DNA of 64,000 nt from Fodinibacter sp963695175 (lineage in GTDB: Bacteria; Actinomycetota; Actinomycetes; Actinomycetales; Dermatophilaceae). The notes under the pieces were generated by a model, which saw nothing but the letters and a program-made list of their open reading frames with translations, made no database searches and had not been told where the DNA came from. Each line of letters opens with the position of its first letter. The stretch's first letter is position 1. Both the position numbers and the translations under genes were made by a program. Location: assembly GCA_963695175.1 (NCBI GenBank), contig CAVOGG010000003.1, forward strand, positions 310,001 through 374,000. Reading direction: 5' to 3'. Below, one piece after another: positions 43,529 through 51,751 of this stretch.

Positions 43529-44715
43529 CAGGTGCCACCGCCCGGCACACCGCGCACGAGGCGTCCCCACAGGCCCTGCGGCGCGGGGTCGGCCGGCTCG
43601 AGGTCGGCGCCGGCGATGACCGTCTCGTAGACGGCCATGATCCGGTCGGCGACGACGCCCCAGTCGAACACCCGAGCGCGCGCGAAGCCGGCGGTCCGCA
43701 GCGCCTCACGGCGCTCGGGCTCGGCGAGGAGGTCGAGCACGGCGCGCGAGAGCCTCTCGGGCGACCCGGTCTCGAACATGATGCCGGTGCGGCCCCCGTC
43801 CAGCACCGCGGCGAAGGCGGGCAGGTCGGACGCCACGACGGGCGCCCCGGCGGCCATCGCCTCGACGAGGACGATGCCGAAGCTCTCGCCGCCGAGGTGG
43901 GGTGCGACGTACGCGTCGACCGAGTGCAGCAACGACGCCTTCTCGCCGTCCGAGACGGTGCCCAGCACCTCGGTCGCCGCCGCGGCGCGCGGGTCGGCCG
44001 CCTTCAGCAGGTCCGCGGCGTCGCCGGGGCCGGCGACGAGCAGCCGGGCGCCGGGGTGCACGTCGAGGACCGCCGGCAGCGCCCCGAGCGCCACCGCGAG
44101 CCCCTTGCGCGGCTCGTCGACGCGGCCGAGGAAGGCCAGCACCGGGCCCTGCGGGCTGCCGCTCCACTTCGCCGTGCGCACCGCGCTGCGGAAGTCGTCG
44201 ACGTAGACCCCGTTCGGGATGATGAACGCCTCACCACCGAGGTGGCGCTGCACCGTGGCCCGGGCGTCCTCGGAGACGGCGATCCGGCCGCGGATCTTCT
44301 CCAGCGACGGTCGCAGCAGCGGGTGGGCGGCGTGCAGGGCGCGCGAGCGCAGCATCGCCGAGTGGAAGGTCGCGACCACCGGTTCGGTCGAGGCCCACAG
44401 CGCCATCAGGGACGCCGACGGGTTCAGCGGCTCGTGGATGTGCAGGACGTCGAACTGCCCCGCCTCGAGCCATCGGCTGACCCGGGCGGAGGTCGCCGGG
44501 CCGAAGGTGACCCGGGCGACCGAGCCGTTGTAGCGCACGGGCACCGGGCGACCACACGACGTGAGGTAGTCGGGCAGGGCGGTGTCGTCGTCGGCCGGCG
44601 CGAGCACCGCGACCTCGTGCCCGGCGCGGATGAAGTGCTCGGCCAGGTCGCGCACGTGGAACTGCACGCCCCCCGGGACGTCCCACGAGTACGGGCAGAC
44701 CAGGCCGATCCTCAT
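43528..44715 (-). CDS. pimA: Phosphatidylinositol alpha-mannosyltransferase PimA
   Basis: A 395-residue GT4-type glycosyltransferase. It adds the first mannose from GDP-mannose to phosphatidylinositol on the cytoplasmic face of the membrane. It shows VCPYSWDVPGGVQFHVRDLA at the start, HIHEPLNPSASL, IPNGVYVDDF, FLGRVDEPRKGL and the E-x7-E pair in GGESFGIVLVEAMAAGAPVV. The ATG overlaps the acyltransferase stop (ATGA). Confidence 0.94.
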   Translation of the reverse strand: MRIGLVCPYSWDVPGGVQFHVRDLAEHFIRAGHEVAVLAPADDDTALPDYLTSCGRPVPVRYNGSVARVTFGPATSARVSRWLEAGQFDVLHIHEPLNPSASLMALWASTEPVVATFHSAMLRSRALHAAHPLLRPSLEKIRGRIAVSEDARATVQRHLGGEAFIIPNGVYVDDFRSAVRTAKWSGSPQGPVLAFLGRVDEPRKGLAVALGALPAVLDVHPGARLLVAGPGDAADLLKAADPRAAAATEVLGTVSDGEKASLLHSVDAYVAPHLGGESFGIVLVEAMAAGAPVVASDLPAFAAVLDGGRTGIMFETGSPERLSRAVLDLLAEPERREALRTAGFARARVFDWGVVADRIMAVYETVIAGADLEPADPAPQGLWGRLVRGVPGGGT

Positions 44716-45656
44716 CGGGCCCCCTCGGTCGCGCCGGCGAGCCGGTCGTGGTCGAGGTCGTCGAGGAAGACCCGCTGCAGCATGTGCCAGTCGCTGGTGT
44801 GCGCGCTGATCGCGGCCCCCAGCACGTCGGCGCAGGCCTGGGTCATCACGGTGGCCCGCTCGCGGGTCGTGCCCGAGCTGGGCACCTCGACCGGCGGGTG
44901 GAAGGTGATGACGATGCCCCACCCGCTGCCGCGCCGCTCGTGGCGGATGGAGACCGGGTGCAGCGGCCGTCGTTCGGCCAGGGCGAGCGCGGCCGCGCCG
45001 GGTGCCATCCGGGCCTTGTGGCCGCACAGCTCGACCTCGACCCCGTTGGCGGTGAGGTCACGGTCGGCGAGCAGGGGGATGATGCCGGGCCGGCGGGCGG
45101 CCTCACGCAACGCCGGGAAGGGGTTGACCCCACCGGTGAGCGGGATGATCGTCATCCCGAGCGACTCCCGGAAGGCGAGGAACTCCTCGAAGACCTCTTC
45201 CGGCTTGAGCCGCTCGGCGACGGTCGTGACCGGGCCGAGGTGGGTGGTGCCCCAGGCCCCGGCGAGGTCCCAGTTGCCGAGGTGGCCGAGGAACGCGATG
45301 ACCGAGCCGCCGCCCTCGATGACCTCGCGCACCGGGCCGTCGCCCTCGGCCCGCACGCGCTGCGCGAGGTCGTCGGCGGTGAGGTCCTGCAGGCGGAACG
45401 CCTCGCAGTAGTACCGCAGGTAGCGCCGCATCCCGTCCCGGACGAGGGCGTCCAGGGCGGCGTCGTCGAGGTCGGGGCGCACCTTGGCGTAGTTGGACCG
45501 CATCCGGGCGGCGCCGCCACGGGCGACGGTGACGTCGGCGATGCGGTCGAACAGCGCGTAGGCGACCCGTTCCGGCATCCGGCGCACCGCGGCCCAGCCG
45601 ACTCGGTGACCCACGACGGTGAGGGAGTCGGTGACCGACCCCGGCAGCACCTTCAC
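44712..45656 (-). CDS. Phosphatidylinositol mannoside acyltransferase (PatA-like)
   Basis: A 314-residue member of the LpxL/HtrB acyltransferase family. It carries the H-x4-D catalytic motif in FLGHLGNWDLAG and a second conserved PLLADRDLTANGVEV. In this genomic position it should acylate the mannose of PIM. The GTG overlaps the pgsA stop (GTGA). The cluster order pgsA - acyltransferase - pimA is conserved in Actinobacteria. Confidence 0.92.
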   Translation of the reverse strand: MKVLPGSVTDSLTVVGHRVGWAAVRRMPERVAYALFDRIADVTVARGGAARMRSNYAKVRPDLDDAALDALVRDGMRRYLRYYCEAFRLQDLTADDLAQRVRAEGDGPVREVIEGGGSVIAFLGHLGNWDLAGAWGTTHLGPVTTVAERLKPEEVFEEFLAFRESLGMTIIPLTGGVNPFPALREAARRPGIIPLLADRDLTANGVEVELCGHKARMAPGAAALALAERRPLHPVSIRHERRGSGWGIVITFHPPVEVPSSGTTRERATVMTQACADVLGAAISAHTSDWHMLQRVFLDDLDHDRLAGATEGAR

Positions 45657-46264
45657 ACGACGTCCAGGGCCTGGCGGCGCACCTCGAGCATGCGCTGCAC
45701 CACGGTGACCAGGCTGGCGAGCGCGAGCAGGGCGAGCACCACGGCCAGGACGATCTCGGGCAGGAACCAGCCGACCAGGCCGGTCGCGACGAGCACCACG
45801 ACGAGGCGGTCGGCGCGCTCGGCGATGCCGACGTTGGCGGTCATGCCCAGGCCCTCGGCCCGGGCCTTGGCGTACGAGACGACACTGCCCAGGATCAGGC
45901 AGGCCAGGGCGAGGGCCGCCATGTAGGCCTTGCCCGGCTCGTCGGCGTAGAACAGCACCAGGCCCCCGAAGATCGCGGCGTCGCCCACCCGGTCGAGGGT
46001 GGAGTCGAGGTAGGCACCCCACTTCCCCGACCGGCCGATCCGGCGGGCCATGATGCCGTCGAGGGTGTCGGCGAACACGAACGCCGTGATCACGAGCGTG
46101 CCGACGAGGAACTCACCACGCGGGTAGAAGACCAGGGCGCCGAAGCAGACCCCCAGCGTGCCGATGATCGTGACGACGTCAGGGCTGATGCCGAGCCGGA
46201 TGAGCACCGCGGCCACCGGGGTCAGCAGCTTGGTGAAGAAGGCGCGCGCGTATCGGTTCAGCAT
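45653..46264 (-). CDS. pgsA: Phosphatidylinositol phosphate synthase PgsA
   Basis: A 203-residue CDP-alcohol transferase with about six membrane helices. The catalytic signature is DGIMARRIGRSGKWGAYLDS followed by TLD. In this cluster the acceptor is expected to be inositol phosphate, giving phosphatidylinositol phosphate, the precursor of PIMs. A TACGCT (46274-46279, minus strand) lies 9 nt before the ATG, consistent with a very short leader. It heads the pgsA-acyltransferase-pimA operon. Confidence 0.92.
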   Translation of the reverse strand: MLNRYARAFFTKLLTPVAAVLIRLGISPDVVTIIGTLGVCFGALVFYPRGEFLVGTLVITAFVFADTLDGIMARRIGRSGKWGAYLDSTLDRVGDAAIFGGLVLFYADEPGKAYMAALALACLILGSVVSYAKARAEGLGMTANVGIAERADRLVVVLVATGLVGWFLPEIVLAVVLALLALASLVTVVQRMLEVRRQALDVV

Positions 46265-46358
46265 GGTGGGTCCAGCGTAGGGGTTTGTCGCAGTGCCGCT
46301 CGTCACGCCGCGGGCGGCGCGCTTGTGTGGCGACCCGAACAGGTGAAATGTAGGCGAC

Positions 46359-48470
46359 ATGAACGGGACGACGACCCAGGCCCCCACCGTCCACGGCACG
46401 ACGAGCATCCGCAACGTCGTCCTCGTCGGTCCGAGCGGGTCGGGAAAGTCCAGGCTGTTCGACCACGTCGTCGACGCCGTGGTGCCCGGTCGGGCGTCCC
46501 GGGGGCAGACCGAACCCACGACCGGGCTGCGGGCCGCCACGCTGTCGAGCGGGTCGGTGGTGGTCACCCTCCTCGACGCCCCGGGCAACCCCGACTTCGT
46601 CGGGGACGTGCGGGCGGGGCTGAGGGCGGCGGATGCCGCCCTCTTCGTCGTCTCGGCGGCCGACGGCGCCGACGCGCAGAGCCGCGCGCTGTGGCACGAG
46701 TGCGAGATCGTCGGGATGCCGCGTGCCGTCGTCATCACCCAGCTCGACGCCCGCGATGCCGACTTCGCGGCCACCCTGGCCGACTGCCAGGCCCACTTCG
46801 GCGCCGGCATCCAGCCGCTCGGGGTGCCGGTGCCCGGCTCGGAGGGGGCCGTCACCTCGATCGCCGACCTGCTGCTCGGCGAGGTGCACGACTACGCCGG
46901 TGGCACGCGCACCGTGCGCCCGGCCGGGCCCGAGCACGCCGAGCTCTTCGACACCTACCGGCCCGCGCTCATCGAGGGGATCATCGAGGAGTCCGAGGAC
47001 GGTGGCCTGATGGACCGCTACCTCGAGGGTGAGGAGCTCGACTTCGAGACCCTCGAGAAGGACCTGCTCACCGCGGTCGCGCACGGCACCTTCCACCCCG
47101 TGCTCCCCCTGTCGGCCGAGACCGGCGCCGGCGTCGGCGTGCTGCTGCACCTCATCGAGGCGGCCTTCCCCCACCCGGGGCTGCACCCGCTGCCGACGGT
47201 CACCCCGGTGGGTGGCGGCCCGGAGGTCGAGGTCAGCCCCGACCCCGACGGCCCGCTCGTCGCCGAGGTCGTGCACACCCAGTCCGACGCCTACGTCGGG
47301 CACCTCTCGCTCGTGCGGGTGTTCTCCGGCACCCTGCGCGCCGACCGGGCGGTCCACGTGTCCGGCCACCTCGAGATGCTCGGCGTGCCGACCGGTGAGG
47401 GGCACGCGGCGCACGACGACGACGTGCGGCCGGGCGCCATCGCCGCCCCGTCCGACGGCGACCTGCTCACCAAGGCCGAGGCGATCGCCGGTGAGGTCGT
47501 GGTCGTCACCAAGCTCGCGACCGCGCAGACCTCCGACACGCTCTCCTCCCCCGACGCCCCGCTCCTCGTGACGCCCTGGGCGCTCCCCGAGGCGCTGCTT
47601 CCGGCGGCCGTTGCGGCCACCAGCCGCGCCGACGAGGACCGGATGCCGGTCGCCTTCCGCGAGCTCGCCGCCGAGGACCCGTCGCTGCGCATCGAGCACG
47701 ACGCCGACACCGGCCAGGTCGTGCTGTGGACCACCGGCCCGGCCCACCTCGACCTGGTGCTCGGCCGGCTGCGCTCCCGCTTCAACGTCGGGGTCGAGCA
47801 GGTGCCCGTGCGGGTCGCCATGAAGGAGACTGCGCTGACCCGCGCCGAGGCGCAGGGGCGCCACGTGAAGCAGTCCGGTGGCCACGGCCAGTTCGCGGTC
47901 TGCCACCTGGTGATGGAGCCGCTGCCGCGCGGGTCCGGCATCGAGTTCGACGAGGTCGTGGTCGGCGGCGCCGTGCCGCGGCAGTTCTTCAGCAGCGTCG
48001 AGAAGGGCGTGCACCACCAGCTCGAGAGGGGCCTGATCGCCGGCTGGCCCGTCGTCGACGTCAAGGTGACCCTCACCGACGGCAAGGCGCACTCGGTCGA
48101 CTCCTCCGACGTCGCGTTCCAGACCGCCGCGGGGCTGGCCCTGCGCGAGCTGGCCTCACCGTCGACGATGTGCCTGCTCGAGCCGATCGACACCGTGACG
48201 GTGACCGTCGACGACGACCACCTCGGCGCGGTGATGACCGACATCGGCACCCGCCGCGGCCAGATCATCGGATCGTTCGCCGCCGAGGACCAGCCGGGCC
48301 GCTCGGTGCTCGAGGCCGCCGTGCCCCAGCTCGAGCTGCTCGACTACGCGATCACCCTGCGGTCACTGGCCCACGGCACGGGGACCTTCCACCGCGAGCA
48401 CCGCGGCTACGAGCAGCTTCCCGACCGGCTGGCCAAGGACCACGTGGGTGAGAAGGGCCGGCACGGCTGA
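46359..48470 (+). CDS. Elongation factor G-like protein (EF-G2)
   Basis: A 703-residue protein with the full EF-G domain order, but a degenerate G domain. The P-loop is GPSGSGKS (24-31). The G3 motif reads DAPGNPDF (73-80), with Asn77 in place of the catalytic His. The G4 motif is TQLD (127-130) instead of NKxD. Domains III-V are well kept (VRVAMKETALTRAEAQG, GGHGQFAVCHLVMEPL). It is probably not a normal translocase; the mycobacterial paralogue EF-G2 is reported to lack ribosome-stimulated GTPase activity. It is convergent with ppk2. Confidence 0.9.
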   Translation: MNGTTTQAPTVHGTTSIRNVVLVGPSGSGKSRLFDHVVDAVVPGRASRGQTEPTTGLRAATLSSGSVVVTLLDAPGNPDFVGDVRAGLRAADAALFVVSAADGADAQSRALWHECEIVGMPRAVVITQLDARDADFAATLADCQAHFGAGIQPLGVPVPGSEGAVTSIADLLLGEVHDYAGGTRTVRPAGPEHAELFDTYRPALIEGIIEESEDGGLMDRYLEGEELDFETLEKDLLTAVAHGTFHPVLPLSAETGAGVGVLLHLIEAAFPHPGLHPLPTVTPVGGGPEVEVSPDPDGPLVAEVVHTQSDAYVGHLSLVRVFSGTLRADRAVHVSGHLEMLGVPTGEGHAAHDDDVRPGAIAAPSDGDLLTKAEAIAGEVVVVTKLATAQTSDTLSSPDAPLLVTPWALPEALLPAAVAATSRADEDRMPVAFRELAAEDPSLRIEHDADTGQVVLWTTGPAHLDLVLGRLRSRFNVGVEQVPVRVAMKETALTRAEAQGRHVKQSGGHGQFAVCHLVMEPLPRGSGIEFDEVVVGGAVPRQFFSSVEKGVHHQLERGLIAGWPVVDVKVTLTDGKAHSVDSSDVAFQTAAGLALRELASPSTMCLLEPIDTVTVTVDDDHLGAVMTDIGTRRGQIIGSFAAEDQPGRSVLEAAVPQLELLDYAITLRSLAHGTGTFHREHRGYEQLPDRLAKDHVGEKGRHG

Positions 48471-48483
48471 CGCCCCCGGGGGC

Positions 48484-49341
48484 TCAGCCCTCGTGGGCGT
48501 GGTGGGCCTCTCGGGTTTCGGCGGCCTTGTGGGTCTCCAGGGTGGCGGCGTGGTCGGGCACCTCGTGCTGCAGCGACCGGTCCGGGCGCACGTAGCCGCG
48601 TGACGGCGGCCGCTCGGGAAGCACGAGCGTGGGCTCCTCGACCTGCTCGTACGGGACCTGAGAGAGCAGGTGGGCGATCATGTTGATCCGCGAACGACGC
48701 TTGTCGTCGCTCTCGACGACGTTCCAGCGCGACTCGGCGATGTCGGTGTGCACCATCATGTCGTCCTTGGCGCGGGAGTAGTCCTCCCACCGCTCGATCG
48801 ACTCGATGTCGGTCGTCGACAGCTTCCAGCGCCGCATCGGGTCGGTCAGCCGGGACTCGAAGCGCGCCTGCTGCTCGGAGTCGCTGACCGAGAACCAGTA
48901 CTTGTGCAGCCGGATGCCGTCCTCGACGAGCATCCGCTCGAAGATCGGGCACTGGCGCAGGAACCGCTGGTGCTCCTCGGGGGTGCAGTAGCCGAGCACC
49001 CGCTCGACCCCGGCCCGGTTGTACCAGCTGCGGTCGAAGATGACGATCTCGCCCGCGGAGGGCAGGTGCTCGACGTAGCGCTGGAAGTACCACCGGGTGC
49101 GCTGCCGCTCGGTCGGTGCCGGGAGCGCGACGACCCGGGCCTGGCGCGGGTTGAGGTACTGGGTGACCCGCTTGATCGACGAGCCCTTGCCGGCGGCGTC
49201 GCGCCCCTCGAAGACCAGGACGATCCGCTCCCCCTCGCGGCGCACCCACTCCTGCATCTTGACCAGCTCGGCCTGCAGTCGGACCAGCTCGGCCTCGTAG
49301 GCCGACTTCTTCAGGCGCGGTTGCTTCGACATGCTCGTCAT
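48484..49341 (-). CDS. ppk2: Polyphosphate kinase 2 (PPK2)
   Basis: A 285-residue P-loop kinase that moves phosphate between polyphosphate and nucleotides. Walker A is FEGRDAAGKGSSIKR (about 44-58). Walker B and the lid follow in IVIFDRSWYNRAGVE (Asp103, Arg104). The C-terminal 55 residues are a charged His/Glu-rich tail. It is a single-domain PPK2; which nucleotide it uses cannot be told. The ATG at 49341 lies 4 nt after the HIT gene stop; ATG 49332 is possible. Confidence 0.92.
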   Translation of the reverse strand: MTSMSKQPRLKKSAYEAELVRLQAELVKMQEWVRREGERIVLVFEGRDAAGKGSSIKRVTQYLNPRQARVVALPAPTERQRTRWYFQRYVEHLPSAGEIVIFDRSWYNRAGVERVLGYCTPEEHQRFLRQCPIFERMLVEDGIRLHKYWFSVSDSEQQARFESRLTDPMRRWKLSTTDIESIERWEDYSRAKDDMMVHTDIAESRWNVVESDDKRRSRINMIAHLLSQVPYEQVEEPTLVLPERPPSRGYVRPDRSLQHEVPDHAATLETHKAAETREAHHAHEG

Positions 49342-49345
49342 CGTG

Positions 49346-49885
49346 TCACGCGGGCCAGTGCTCGACGAGCCGGGAGCGGACATCCTCCAGCAGCATCGGC
49401 AGGGCCTTGGTCCGCGCGATGATCGGCAGGAAGTTGCTGTCCCCGCCCCAGCGCGGCACGACGTGCTGGTGCAGGTGCGCCGCGACGCCCGCGCCGGCGA
49501 CCGCGCCCTGGTTCATCCCGAGGTTGAAGCCCATCGGGGCCGAGGCCGACTCCAGCGCCCGGATCGCCGCCTTGGTCAGGGCGGTGAACTCGAGCGTCTC
49601 GTCGTCGGTGAGGTCGACGTAGAGCGGCACGTGCCGGTACGGGCAGACGAGCACGTGGCCCGGGTTGTACGGAAACAGGTTCATCACGACGTAGCAGTGC
49701 TCGCCGCGGTGCACGACCAGGCCCTCGGCGTCGTCCTTGCCCGGGGCCGCGCAGAACGGGCAGCCGGTGCCCTCGTTCGGGTCGGGTCGGTCGCCCGCGA
49801 TGTAGACCATCCGGTGCGGGGTCCACAGCCGCTCGAAGCCGTCGGCGTCGCCGGTGAAGTCAGCGGGGTCCTCGTGCGCCGGCAT
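49346..49885 (-). CDS. HIT-family nucleotide hydrolase/phosphorylase
   Basis: A 179-residue protein with the histidine triad AHLHQHVVPRW, preceded by GCPFC, probably a structural zinc site. This is the branch near Ap4A phosphorylases that lies beside pgsA in mycobacteria. The ATG has a TAGGAT (49892-49897, minus strand) 6 nt upstream, implying a leaderless mRNA. It is co-transcribed with ppk2. Confidence 0.9.
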   Translation of the reverse strand: MPAHEDPADFTGDADGFERLWTPHRMVYIAGDRPDPNEGTGCPFCAAPGKDDAEGLVVHRGEHCYVVMNLFPYNPGHVLVCPYRHVPLYVDLTDDETLEFTALTKAAIRALESASAPMGFNLGMNQGAVAGAGVAAHLHQHVVPRWGGDSNFLPIIARTKALPMLLEDVRSRLVEHWPA

Positions 49886-49891
49886 ACCCCG

Positions 49892-49897
49892 ATCCTA
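49892..49897 (-). promoter_or_regulatory. -10 element of a leaderless promoter (HIT-ppk2)
   Basis: TAGGAT on the minus strand is followed by 6 nt and the ATG at 49885, placing the predicted +1 on the start codon. Confidence 0.5.
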
Positions 49898-49969
49898 GGC
49901 GGGTGCGCAGCGAGAACCCCGCGACGACCACGAGGTCGTGCACCCGCGACCGCGTGCCAGACTCGGCGG

Positions 49970-50467
49970 ATGCCGGTGCCCCCGAGCCGCCACCTGCTGC
50001 GCGCCAAGGACCTTGCCGACGCGCGCTACGCCGAGCCGCTGACCGTCGCCGACCTCGCCGCGGCCGCCCGGCTCTCGCCCGCCCACTTCAGCCGCGAGTT
50101 CCGCCGCGCGTTCGGCGAGTCACCGCACCAGTACCTGCTCACCCGCCGGCTCGAGCGGGCCGCGTCGCTGCTGCGCTCGACCGACTGGTCGGTGGCGCGG
50201 ATCTGCGTGTCGGTGGGGCTGAGCAGCGTCGGGTCGTTCACGGTGAGCTTCGGGCGGATGTTCGGGATGCCGCCCACGGCCTACCGCGCCGCCCACCCGC
50301 CGGCCGCGCAGGTGGCCAGGGTTCCGGCCTGCGTGGTGCGCGCGTGGGGCCGGCCCCAGGTGCGCACGTTTCGAGAAGACGCCGCCCGGCCGGTCGCGGT
50401 GGACTGGGTCGAGCCCGCAACCGCGGCCCCAACCACCATTCGCCAGACCCGAGGAGCACCAGCATGA
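49970..50467 (+). CDS. AraC-family transcriptional regulator (HTH-only type)
   Basis: A 165-residue regulator. Two helix-turn-helix motifs fill residues 20-105 (LTVADLAAAARLSPAHFSRE and VGLSSVGSFTVSFGRMFG). The C terminus is short and has no recognised sensor domain. The stop overlaps the start of the VOC gene by 4 nt (ATGA), so it most likely controls and is made together with that protein. Confidence 0.9.
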   Translation: MPVPPSRHLLRAKDLADARYAEPLTVADLAAAARLSPAHFSREFRRAFGESPHQYLLTRRLERAASLLRSTDWSVARICVSVGLSSVGSFTVSFGRMFGMPPTAYRAAHPPAAQVARVPACVVRAWGRPQVRTFREDAARPVAVDWVEPATAAPTTIRQTRGAPA

Positions 50468-50889
50468 ACATCGCCACCGCCCAGCTGTGGGTGCACGACC
50501 AGGACGAGGCCCTGAAGTACTGGACCGAGAAGGTCGGCTTCGAGGTGCGCGCCGACGTCACCGTGCCCGAGATGGGCAACTTCCGCTGGCTGACCGTCAG
50601 CCCGCCCGCCCAGCCCGACGTGGCGATCGTCCTGATGGCGATCCCCGGGCCGCCGATGGTCGACGCCGCGACCGACGAGCAGCTGCGCGACCTGATGGGC
50701 AAGGGGCTGGCCGGCACGGTCTTCCTGACCACCGACGACTGCTGGCGCGAGTACCGCGAGATGAAGGAGCGCGGCGTCGAGTTCGTCGGTGAGCCCGAGG
50801 AGCAGATGTACGGCATCGACGTGGGCTTCCGCGACCCGTCCGGCAACAACGTGCGGCTCAGCCAGCTCCACGCCGACTTCGGTCGCTGA
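50464..50889 (+). CDS. VOC-superfamily (glyoxalase/bleomycin-resistance fold) protein
   Basis: A 141-residue protein with the beta-alpha-beta-beta-beta repeat of the vicinal oxygen chelate fold: AQLWVHDQDEALKYWTEKVG and FRDPSGNNVRLSQ. It may be a dioxygenase, a glyoxalase-like enzyme or a drug-binding protein; the substrate is unknown. It is translated with the AraC-type regulator and overlaps the end of the convergent GNAT gene by 32 nt. Confidence 0.88.
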   Translation: MNIATAQLWVHDQDEALKYWTEKVGFEVRADVTVPEMGNFRWLTVSPPAQPDVAIVLMAIPGPPMVDAATDEQLRDLMGKGLAGTVFLTTDDCWREYREMKERGVEFVGEPEEQMYGIDVGFRDPSGNNVRLSQLHADFGR

Positions 50890-51343
50890 CCCGCAGCTCC
50901 ATCAACCGATCCGACGGGGGCCCGAACCCCATCCGCTCGTAGAGGGTGCGGGCCTCCGGCACGGCGTTGAGCTGCACCCGGCTCACGTGGTCGGCCTCGG
51001 CCCACGCCAGGAGCGCCTCCAGCAGGCGCTGCCCGATGCCGTAGCCCCGCGCGTCCTCGGTCACGAACAGCAGGCTGACGTGGAACCACGCGTCGGCGGG
51101 GCGGTGCGCGCTCGGCAGCCTCTGCACCCGGGTGCCGTGCAGCATGCCGAGCGGTCGGCCACGGGCGTCCTCGGCCACCCAGGTGCGTCGGGCCCGGTCG
51201 CGCAGCCACGCGTCGGAGAGCGCGTCGAGGAAGCCGGGCGGCACGGCATGGCCCTGCTCGCGCTCGTCCTGGATGTGCAGCGCCCCGACGGAGAAGGCGT
51301 CGGACGGACGTGCCTCGCGCACCGTGAACCCGTCGCCGTCCAT
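50858..51343 (-). CDS. GNAT-family N-acetyltransferase
   Basis: A 161-residue acetyltransferase. The acetyl-CoA loop is RGYGIGQRLLEALLAWAE, followed by VQLNAVPEARTLYERMGF. The substrate is unknown. The ATG at 51343 gives a normal length; an in-frame ATG at 51361 is possible. Its last 32 nt overlap the VOC gene on the other strand. Confidence 0.85.
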   Translation of the reverse strand: MDGDGFTVREARPSDAFSVGALHIQDEREQGHAVPPGFLDALSDAWLRDRARRTWVAEDARGRPLGMLHGTRVQRLPSAHRPADAWFHVSLLFVTEDARGYGIGQRLLEALLAWAEADHVSRVQLNAVPEARTLYERMGFGPPSDRLMELRVSDRSRRGAG

Positions 51344-51389
51344 GCCTCCAGCATGGCCCATCAGGGCCCGCCTGGGCAGGCACACAGGT

Positions 51390-51422
51390 GAGGCCCCGGG
51401 AAGTATGAGTTCCCGGGGCCTC
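51390..51422 (-). terminator. Terminator of the candidate RNA
   Basis: A perfect 13-bp stem (51390-51402 with 51410-51422) and a 7-nt loop (GTATGAG on the plus strand). It closes the candidate RNA transcript about 50 nt before the GNAT start codon. No U-tract follows. Confidence 0.7.
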
Positions 51423-51566
51423 TGGTGACCCGGCATGATGCTCCGCGTCTCACGAGACAGCTTCCGGTCGCCTACCACCCTCATCACCGGGTGGCTCCGT
51501 GCGGTAAACCGCTCGGGCTGGCGCTCGGCCTTCTCTCGATCCCTCCGCCACCGAGGTGGTGAAGTA
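51390..51566 (-). ncRNA. Candidate structured small RNA downstream of thrS
   Basis: The 408-nt gap 51344-51751 has no convincing gene. On the minus strand it holds a promoter (51573-51601), then about 177 nt rich in hairpins, then a terminator. Stems include 548-551/556-559, 501-504/509-512, 475-480/489-494, and 427-433/464-469 enclosing 440-442/459-461 and 447-450/455-458 (all plus 51000). A 5-bp pairing, 51564-51568 with 51471-51475, could close the 5' half. It matches no RNA family I recognise. Confidence 0.5.
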
Positions 51567-51572
51567 GGACCA

Positions 51573-51601
51573 TTTGTAGTCGTGGATCCGGTGCGCCGCA
51601 A
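51573..51601 (-). promoter_or_regulatory. Promoter of the candidate RNA
   Basis: On the minus strand, TTGCGG (51596-51601) and TACAAA (51573-51578) are exactly 17 nt apart. The predicted +1 is near 51566, directly before the hairpin-rich stretch. Confidence 0.5.
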
Positions 51602-51699
51602 GTGGTTTCGCGGGGAAAGTTCAGGGCGGTCTTGAGCGGTCGGCGTGTCGTCGGCGTGTCGTGTGACGCCCGGGACGGAGCCTCCGCGGCACCGGTTCG

Positions 51700-51724
51700 C
51701 CGCGTCTCGAACAGTGAGACGCGG
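51700..51724 (-). terminator. thrS terminator
   Basis: A 9-bp stem (51700-51708 with 51716-51724) and a 7-nt loop lie 28 nt after the thrS stop codon on the minus strand, isolating thrS from the RNA-like region that follows. Confidence 0.6.
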
Positions 51725-51751
51725 CGAGACGCGGGGCCTCGGCGGCGGGGG

